From Entomortierella parvispora (Eukaryota > Mortierellomycota > Mortierellomycetes > Mortierellales > Mortierellaceae), in contig OY752140.1 in the NCBI GenBank assembly GCA_963573315.1, forward strand, positions 1,302,001-1,366,000: DNA of 64,000 nucleotides. Reading direction: 5' to 3'. Made by a program: the position numbers and the translations under genes. The notes under the pieces were generated by a model that searched no databases, was not told the origin of the DNA, and was given only the letters and a program-made list of their open reading frames with translations. Of the stretch, positions 56,092 to 64,000 are shown in pieces (within the stretch, counting starts at the first letter, position 1; the number at the start of each line of letters is the position of its first letter).

Positions 56092-58190
56092 TTAACAGGG
56101 CCGGGAAACCCAGCCATCGCGGACACCGTCGGTCGACCCATCCTTGACCTGCAAGCCGATCGTCCGAGCCATAATGTTGTGTAATTCCACATTTTCAAAC
56201 GCCTGCAATGGTTCAGGTCCTTGAGAGGGGAATGCAGGTCCTTGAGCTGCAAAGACCGCGCGCATGTCATGCATATGATTATCCCATCCATGGACACCTA
56301 CGACTGAAAGCCCCATATCGCGGCGGGTCATCACATAGCCTGGGTCTGCAATCACAACCAAAGGCGGGATCCTGAGGTTATTGGAATAATGAAACCTGGC
56401 AGGGACCTCTTCGCGCCAGTAAACTTGAAAGGGCAGCTTCTCTTTGATCTGAGCATTCTTCAAGGTCTTGTAAATGGATGCGAGTTGTTTCGGATCCAGA
56501 GTACGAATGCCAAGATGAGGCTGCAGCGATTCCTCTAGCAGCAGGTCCGAGGTATCGATATAGTCGTCATAATAGACGGATCTTTCGGGTGTTACATAGG
56601 ACATGCCATGATCGCTGACTACCATCAAGTTGACCACCTGCTCCAAGTTTCGAGCTCTGAGTCCTTCCAACAGTGCTCCCAGCGCACCGTCGACCTCATT
56701 TAACGCTTTTTGGCCTAGAAAACGATATGAAGAATAACCTTTGTCAGTGAAAAGAACTTGAATTCAAGAACTAAAACTATTCGGGAAAACATTATAGGTT
56801 GGACATTACATCGTCTTCCATCGGGTCCATAGTTGTGTCCTTCCGTATCAACCTCTGAAACGTAAACGTTCATTAGCGTTGGTCGCTCTTCCCGAGGTTT
56901 ATCCAGCCATTCCAGTAAGGTTGCCATCTTTTCGGCTGCAGCAACATTGGATCGGTATCTGACATGATAGGTAGGGCGAATCGGTCGCAGAGACTCTCCA
57001 CCCGGCCACATAATAACGCCTGACCTCTGTTGTTGTCGGACAGCAGTCTCCCAGATCTAATTCAGACAACAGTCGAGTTAGTCGAGTTGGTCAATCAAGC
57101 AATCAAAGCAAGGATTCCTTTTGCTAGGAGATATCCACAAAAAAGATAGATGGACGTACAGGTTCACCTCCCCACCACTTGGGATCCCAACTCTTGTCCG
57201 GGATCCGGTAATTAAAGTCGTCTTGGAGGTCTGGATCGTAAAACATGTTGGCCACAATACCGTGACTGGAAGGATAAAGTCCAGTGACCATCGAGTAGTG
57301 GTTCGGGAATGTTAGCGTTGGGAAGGACGACTGCATGTACTCTGCCGCGATGCCATTAGCGCCTATTATACAATATAAAAAAGAGTTGGATCTGTTATTT
57401 AATTACAGAGTACAGCAACAGAACAGGGCTCATAAAAGCACCCAACCTTCAATTTTCATCAATTCATGCAAGGTTATCAGAAAAAAACATATAAAACCTT
57501 ACCAACACTGTTGATGTTGGGAGTCAGTCCCCTTGTCAGATATTCTGCTCGCATGCCATCGAACGAGACCACAATCAAGGTGGGGTCGAAATCATGGGTG
57601 CCGTTGGAGAGGATCTTTGGCGGCAAAGGTAAGGCATGCTGTATCCTTGGGTTGCAGACAATGCTCTTGGCCCGTGCCTGCCTTGACTCTGACCTGCCCG
57701 GCCTGACTCGATGTCCCAGATGTGAGACCGGGGCCGATCCAAGGTACCAAATCATACAGAGACAGGTGAATCCACTCACAAGCGTCAATGCGAGCCGCAG
57801 TGTCCTGGGTTGTCTCCTCCATTGACGCCTGAGCCTTGGCATTGACCATGTCTGCACATGTGAGGGCAAGCGTGAGTAAGAAGGGATCCTCTGGTCCGAT
57901 TTAGGAAGCAAAAACAAACATGCACAGACTGTGTCCCATACCTGGCGACTTTTGCCAACAAACAGACCTTCTTTGAGTTCTATCGTTGGGGGCATGTTGA
58001 CAAAGGATGACCGGGACTTTGGTTGGTTGTCGAGTCCTAGCCGGAGACGTCCATGGTCTGAGGTGCTGGTGGGATGTGACAGCTGGGTCCAGATGGCGGA
58101 TCCGGGACGAAGGGATCTCGGTCGGGGAGGAGGAGGAGTGGAAGAGTTTTTATCGAATGAGCTGCGGGAAGACTGCATGGAGGCCGACAT
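56092..58190 (-). CDS. Ectonucleotide pyrophosphatase/phosphodiesterase (NPP family), five exons
   Basis: 556 aa from exons 58,190-57,942, 57,851-57,503, 57,362-57,160, 57,056-56,810 and 56,714-56,092, with GT-AG introns of 90-140 bp in phase. The first intron is a multiple of three without a stop, so retention is possible. It is a type II membrane protein: basic cytosolic tail, membrane segment at about residues 101-121 (LALTLVSGFTCLCMIWYLG), then an alkaline-phosphatase-superfamily domain. Two-metal site: Asp in VVSFDGMRAEY, nucleophile Thr217 in FPTLTFPNHY, Asp and His in SEVDTEGHNYGP, Asp-His in VVSDHGMSY, His in VGVHGWDNH. NPP enzymes hydrolyse nucleoside triphosphates or other pyrophosphate/phosphodiester bonds on the cell surface or in the vacuole. 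The ATG at 58,190 is preferred to an upstream in-frame TTG. Confidence 0.93.
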
Positions 58191-58591
58191 TTCGAGATTA
58201 GGTTCAGGCTCCAAAGGCAATCAATCAGGCGAGAAGGAAGAGAAGGGACGGCGATGGCGAGAGAAGAGGTGAAGGGAAGGGAAGGGAAGAGAAGAGACGA
58301 GGGAAGAGGCAAGAGAAGAGCAGAGGAGACAAGTGCTTACCATACCACAGTGTCCAGAATGGACAATTTGTCCACAGGGACACGCATTTGCTGGAGTAAA
58401 AAATAAACGCACGGTGAGACCACGGATAGTCCCACGTGACACTGTTTTAATCCAAGACAAGACATGACCGGCCCGACTGACCTTGACGGAAGAACGGAAG
58501 GAGGAGCAACGCAGAGAGGACACTCGCTCCTCCTTCTTCTCCTTCTTCTATTACATCTTCTCCTGGTCTCCTCCTCCCATCGTCCGCGGTC
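58191..58591. other. Divergent promoter, about 0.4 kb
   Basis: A shared upstream region of the NPP gene (-) and the 1,505-aa gene (+), with a GGGAAGGGAAG purine run (about 58,262-58,325). No ORF is supported. Confidence 0.5.
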
Positions 58592-61500
58592 ATGGACACT
58601 GGATACTTCTCCCCGCACTCACCACACCCTGATCCGCCTCAAACATCTAGCACTCTCCCCACAGCACCCCCTGTACCTGCACCCGCCCCTGCACCTGGAC
58701 CCGCACCTGCGCATGAGCTCTCACCACCATCGCATCTAGAGGCGACGCCAATACCCATCCTCACAACCGCAACACCTCCTCCTCAACAACGGCCGGATCA
58801 TCCATTCTCCTATGCATCATCGTCGTCCTCCTCTTCACCCTCGTCTGCCCACCCTTCCTCCGCAGGCTCCGACATCGTATTCCAACCTTTACCGCCTCCC
58901 GTTCGATCCACTGCACCGTTGACCCCCATCCAAGAACAGCCCGTGCATGCGACAGAGACACCAGAGACCGGAGACGGTCTCTCATTTCCCCTACAACCCG
59001 TCTTGGAGTCTACATCAACTTCTGCTCCCTTACCCATATCCGAAGTAGGGCCACAGACCGTGAGCTTTGCGCCTGATCCTTCTCGCCCGGCCCTTCCATT
59101 GTCGATCACCACAAATGCCTCCGATCTCGCAGTCAAGAATGCAGTCGCCGGAGGTTTAATGAGTTCGCCCACGGCCATGCCTCCGGCTACCTATATCTCC
59201 AAGATGTTCAACTCTGCTCCGTCATCTTCACTCTCTCCTTCTTCTCTCTTGCATGTCCACAACAACGGCGGCAGTGCAGGTCATCATGTGCCCCATAGGA
59301 GATCATCCATGAGGCGATCCAGTATTAGCAATGCTTCTGGACGTATGAGTCATTCGACAAAAGTTGTTTCTGCCCTCTCTTCAATGATTTCCGCAGAGAA
59401 GGCTCACAACACAGCTATTGTGGCGGCTGCAGGCAATCATAAGCCGAAGAGACCTGATATTCGAGCGCATCATTATTCATTCGGCAACATGGGATTGATT
59501 CATCCACCCCCACGGTCCATGTCTTATGCGGGTCCTTCCTTGAGCCACTTGGCAGCGCAAACAGCGGTCAGTACCGGCAGCGATGGTGCAGCCCAGAATG
59601 GAGGGGAATCTCATCATGACCAGCAACAACAACAACAACAACAAGGTTCACAGCAGCCGAATGTGCCTGGGGTGCGCAAAAGCTTGAGCGTGAGCAAGAC
59701 AGGGAAGCGTGGGTTTGCAACTCGGCTTCGGAAACTTCGTCAGCGGCGGGGATCGGCCTCTCAAGGGATCACAAGTGGCGAGAGTGACGCGGAAGGCCCA
59801 CCACCATCGTTTGGTAAAGGTTCTTTTTCATTTTTTTTTTCGCAGGACAGGAGAAAAATGATCAAACAAGTGTCTGCTGGACAAAGGCTATAGGGACGAG
59901 GAGAATGAGCTATATCTCTGACGCGTTGTTTTGATTCTGTGCCCTGGATGTAGGTTACACACAAAAGTCGCCCTCCTTTGGAAAATCTCGGTCCGGACAG
60001 GTAGATCCGAGTCTGCCGCCCATGGGTGTCAACTCTGGACCAAGCAAGGATACATCACTAGCATCGCCTACCTATGCAATACCCTACGGATTCGGGAACA
60101 TGGGCGTGGCCCCTCTTTCTATTGTCACCAAAACTGACGCGCCAAAGAATACCTCAGCACCGCTATCATCTGACGGAGGGATGATTCATCCGCCTGCAAC
60201 ACCATCGAGCGAGCAGAAGGAAACTTCTTCAGCTAGTCGATTCAAAGAGATGCTCAAAAGGAATGTCGGTCTTTCATCTTCAGGGCTGTCCCCAATGTCG
60301 CCGACTGCTATCTCATCGATGCTGACACCTGGAGGCCATTTAGCCCATTTGGCATCTCCATCCTCGAGTCTCAAATCATCGGCTTCTTGGAATGGCATCA
60401 ACGAGTTCTTGCCTCTGGATGATCAAGCTTTCCCCTCTAGGAGTACTCGAAGGTCGAGATTAGCAGGGACAGGAAGGAAAGCACGACTGGCCCGAAAGCT
60501 GATCCCAGGGTATGGGACACCTTCAGACGATGGGGAGGACAATGAAAGCTCTACAGAATCACCCTTGACCATGAGGGAGCACCAACATCGGCATCACTTG
60601 TTCTTGCCACATCTGCACTCGCACCATCACAAAGGTCGGGATCATGGGGCGAGTGACCAAAGCGGCAGCGAAATTGGGGGTCAGCTTCTGCGACCGGGAG
60701 AGGAGACATCGCGACAATCCGGAGAGCGGGATTACCTTGGCCCGGGAATCTCCAAAGCGCTCAGAGAGGCGCGTCGAGCGAACCAAGAGTCGAACGTGCT
60801 AGTGGCAGAAGTGAGACCTTTACCGCGAAAGTTTACTGAGGCCTATTCTGCCCTTCAGGCTTCTTGCAAGAAGACGGCTTTGACTAGGCAAATCAGCATG
60901 CGACGCACTGCTACCCCTGTCCCATCACAACTGCTGCTTCAGCAACAACAAAAAGGAGGCATGTCTGTTGGCGCGGCCGCCTCTTTGGGGCCAGGGGCTA
61001 ATATTTCGATTCTACCGATCGTGACTACACCAATGCTTCGGACCCAGCGGATAGTCACAGCCACCAACACGGCTTCAACTCCAGCGCGTTCCACTCCCCC
61101 GCTACCCCCTACTCGAATCATCGATCCACTTGGGACAAAGTCATTTCTTTTCAAGTCTTACCAGCATTCAAGGTTCCAGGGACACTATGTCCTTCGAGTG
61201 ATGGGAGACAAGGTTCAGTACTGCAAGCTCCCCGTGGGACTGGAGCAGGCCTGTTGTCAATACTTTCGAGAGGCTGATGTCGCCTACCGATCTATTGAAT
61301 TCAAATGCAAGGAATGGCGGGAAAAGAAACGGGTCGCTTTGGAAAAAAGGGAGATGGAGTTCCGGGAGGCTCAAGCATCCAAACTTTGGATTGCCCCTCT
61401 AAAAGTCCAGTCAAGACCTCGCCTTTCTCGAATATCGCAGTCTGATCCGCAGCAACAGCTAGTTAAAGCTGGGGCGGGAGAGGAGAATGGAGTCGTAGAT

Positions 61501-63650
61501 GAGAAAGATTCAGGATTGGTGGGCAAGAGTCCAGACATGATGAGCAATGAAGACGAGGCCACGCTTGCAAACTCATTCCAGAATGCAACGGTCGATGAGG
61601 TGACACTGTCCAGTCAGGAACAAGAGAGAGATGAAGCACCGTCCCCTTTGCGTGGCTACGGATATGAACGATCCAATAGTGACCCTACTGGTATTTTGAG
61701 CGACGAACTTCGAAAGGACTTGCAGGCCTCTGGAATAGCCATTGCCTCAGCCAATTCTGATCGTGAGGAAGATGAGGACCCTGTCGTAGCCTTTGAGGAA
61801 TTCTCGAAACAGCCGCGACTCTCATTCTCGTCTCTAACGTCAAATATTGCGGACGAAAGTGGATTGATCTTGCTTCAACAGGAGGAAGAACGTTGGGCGC
61901 GTTTCAAGGAACACCAACAATTGGAACAGCTGCAAAGGGCATATGATCATGCTTATTGGCTTGAAATTGAGCAAGAGAACTGTCGGGCCTCTAAAGAGGC
62001 GTATTACGGACTGGAGCTGTACCTGCATGAGCTTCTCAGGATTGCGCAAGTAGAGTACGAGACCTTTGATCTTCTGACCGAAGTCAACATTCGAAATGAA
62101 AGCAGTAAGTCCTTTCCTCTCTGGCGAAGCTGGGCAGTTTAGGAGTTGTCATCAAAAACAGAGCGCGATTTTGAGAGGCATATTGATTCTAACCTACCAA
62201 CCTTGCTGGTTATCCTTTTGATACCTAGAAGATTCATCACTGTTGACGATTATCAACGGTGACAAGACAAACATCATGTCACTAGAGTCCCCTTCTTTGA
62301 AGCAGAAATACGAGTTTCTGAATTGGGTAGCAATTTGTCTGATGGATCATGGAGGTAAGGTCACGGATCCATTTTTTTGTCGATTCTGTCACTGCTCCGT
62401 TCTGGATGCTGATGTTGTCTTGTGCTCTATAATTTATAGAAACCCTGGTAGAGACTGATCCAACACAGCTAGTGAATATCAAGAAACAACGAAGTCGCTT
62501 GGATGGTAAACCAGGTTTGGCAGCCGGAAAATTCAATTATAATCGAGACATGAACGCTACAAAGAGGGCATTTGGGAGCCGAGGAGAAGGAGAAGATGAA
62601 AAGGCAGATGAAAGTATTTTGGAGATCTCGACCATCAGGCTGGCGCAAATGGAAGCCGCGATTCGATGCAAGCGAGAACAGGTCACGGTGACAATGAAAG
62701 GAATTGAGGATGCACTAGGTCAACTGGACAACTTGGATGAGAGTGCGAGGGTAAGAACTCGATGTTTTTTTCATTCTGTGGACAAAGGAAGAGATATAGG
62801 TACTAACTGAGAGAAATGAATTTGGCAACAGAAACTTATGTTGTCGATGCAACGATCCATTGAAGGACAAGAAGTTCAGACCGCTCTTCGACCTGCACCT
62901 TCAACTGGGATGACCCTAGCAGAGACTGTGCAGTGCAAGATCAAGGATGTGAACGATCGAATCATTGTCTGTACCCGCATCATGGGCGCAGCACGACTCA
63001 ACGTAAATACAAAATTGATGTAACAGTGAAGCAGTCGTTGGTGTTTAAACGTATTCGTTTTCTGACCTTCGACCTTTTTTCTCTTTTCCTTCTCGATCAC
63101 TGGAAACCAACAGCTTAATCGACTCAAGTACGAGATCGAGCTCGAACAGCGATCCATTCGACTGATTCGGCAATACAAGATTGCCATTGCCGTCATCACC
63201 CTCTTGCTTCTCGGTCTTGGTTATTTCCTCTACCATCGAAGGGTTGAGCAAAGAATTCAGGCAAACATCCTTTACCTTCAACAACAACATCAAATTCGAC
63301 AACAGCAACTCCACAGCTTCCTTGGGACAGCGGACTCTAGGGACGGAAGAAAAGAAGGTATCTCCCCAAAGTCACCCCTGCAGGTGATCCTCCATGGCGG
63401 ACCTGATGCTGCAGATTTGCCGCCTCCAGAAACCACCTCTCCCTTTTTTGATCACCCTGTCCAAAACCCGTTTGATTTTCTAAACAAGTTCCAAGGTGGC
63501 AATGTGCGTTCCAAGAAGGACAAGGAGCGCTCGCAAGGAAGGATGAAGAAGTTTAAAAAGGCCTGGTCATTCTTTTCCTTGAAAGAACCAGTGGAACTGG
63601 ACATGACCGAGTGGGATGAATATGAGATGTGTCCTGCTCAAAAGAAATAA
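58592..63650 (+). CDS. Large uncharacterised protein with C-terminal membrane segment, six exons
   Basis: A 1,505-aa model. Exons: 58,592-59,813, 59,954-62,104, 62,229-62,354, 62,440-62,750, 62,832-63,002 and 63,114-63,650; GT-AG introns of 81-140 bp, all in phase. The first about 800 residues are Ser/Pro/His-rich and disordered. A segment with SFGNMG near residue 296 recurs as GFGNMG near residue 452. A conserved-looking basic/aromatic region at about 805-880 (LFKSYQHSRFQGHYVLRV, LEQACCQYFREADVAYRSIE) is followed by acidic sequence and long helices (EEERWARFKEHQQLEQLQRA), probably coiled coil. A membrane segment (IAIAVITLLLLGLGYFLY, about 1,350-1,367) sits after a charged helix, with about 138 residues beyond it. 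It may tether an organelle or contact site, but I recognise no named family. Confidence 0.8.
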
Positions 63651-64000
63651 AGAGACTCGAGAAGTTGATATAATGTGAGGCCATTGCCCTTTTGTGCTTT
63701 TTGAGATTTGGGTATCGATTCATCAAGGAGCAATTTCTTTTTCTCTTTTTTTGGTCCGTCAGCTTTTGAGTGTTATTACAGTGCTTTTTTAATATTTTTG
63801 TTTGAGCGAGGGGAGAGAGGAAAAATTTACAAATCTTCGTTGGCACACAGGGAAAGGGAGCGAGCCAAGAAGTGGGAGGGAAGGCGGTGGTAGTAGTGAT
63901 AAAGAGGAAGGGAGCAATTGGCAAAAATATAACACAGAACAATCTTCTAACTTACTAATGACCAACAAACAATTGAGAAAGAAACGAGAAAAGAAATGGT
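63651..64000. other. 3' flank of the last gene
   Basis: A/T-rich sequence after the stop at 63,648-63,650. No further gene can be seen before the window ends. Confidence 0.5.

Overview
The window is nuclear DNA of a fungus, probably an early-diverging one (Mucoromycota or Mortierellomycota; this placement is inferred from content, not from a search). The evidence is short GT-AG introns (mostly 63-150 bp), fungal-type genes (a VAP/Scs2 protein, a hevein-type CBM18 wall protein, an Ndc10/Crypton-type tyrosine recombinase), a Ty3/gypsy chromovirus and APE-type LINEs with C-terminal zinc motifs. There are no bacterial operons.

Positions 1-17.1 kb are a nest of transposons. A long LINE (minus strand, about 1-12,874; 3' end outside the window) carries ORF1 (RRM-like region, CCHC knuckle, Ala/Gln-rich tail) and an intact 1,343-aa ORF2 (APE endonuclease, reverse transcriptase, zinc knuckle). 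Its ORF1 is split by a complete Ty3/gypsy chromovirus (5,539-11,540, plus strand) with 452-bp LTRs that read as identical and a 5-bp target duplication CTTGC. Removing the insertion leaves the ORF1 frame open. Upstream of this LINE lies the first 26 nt of a tRNA-Lys-like gene. A second, 5'-truncated and nearly identical LINE copy (12,901-15,540) is flanked by an 8-9 bp duplication that is the first bases of the same tRNA. A decayed LINE of another family follows at about 16.1-17.1 kb on the plus strand.

Positions 17.1-21.4 kb hold one tRNA-Ile(AAU) gene and small direct repeats. From 21.4 kb the window becomes ordinary genic DNA: an alcohol-acetyltransferase-like enzyme (-), a six-exon Ndc10/Crypton-type tyrosine recombinase (-), an eight-exon PP2C phosphatase (-), a small GPI-type CBM18 protein (+), glucose-6-phosphate 1-epimerase (-), and a five-exon acidic protein with three clathrin-box motifs (+). 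A long gene-poor stretch (36.8-48.0 kb) contains only one uncertain small gene (about 43-43.6 kb, -). It leads to a polyglutamine two-finger C2H2 transcription factor (+), then an unknown acidic protein (-), a VAP/Scs2 ER membrane protein (+), an ectonucleotide pyrophosphatase/phosphodiesterase (-) and a 1,505-aa unknown protein with a membrane segment near its C-terminus (+).

The genes form divergent pairs (epimerase/clathrin-box protein, unknown/VAP, NPP/1,505-aa protein) with no evident shared pathway. The most unusual content is in the transposon nest: LINE insertions at a tRNA gene, a chromovirus whose primer-binding site matches its own predicted mRNA 5' end, and a gag-pol frameshift confined to 22 nt. 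All exon models were joined by hand, checking reading-frame phase and splice sites; they were not checked against transcripts.
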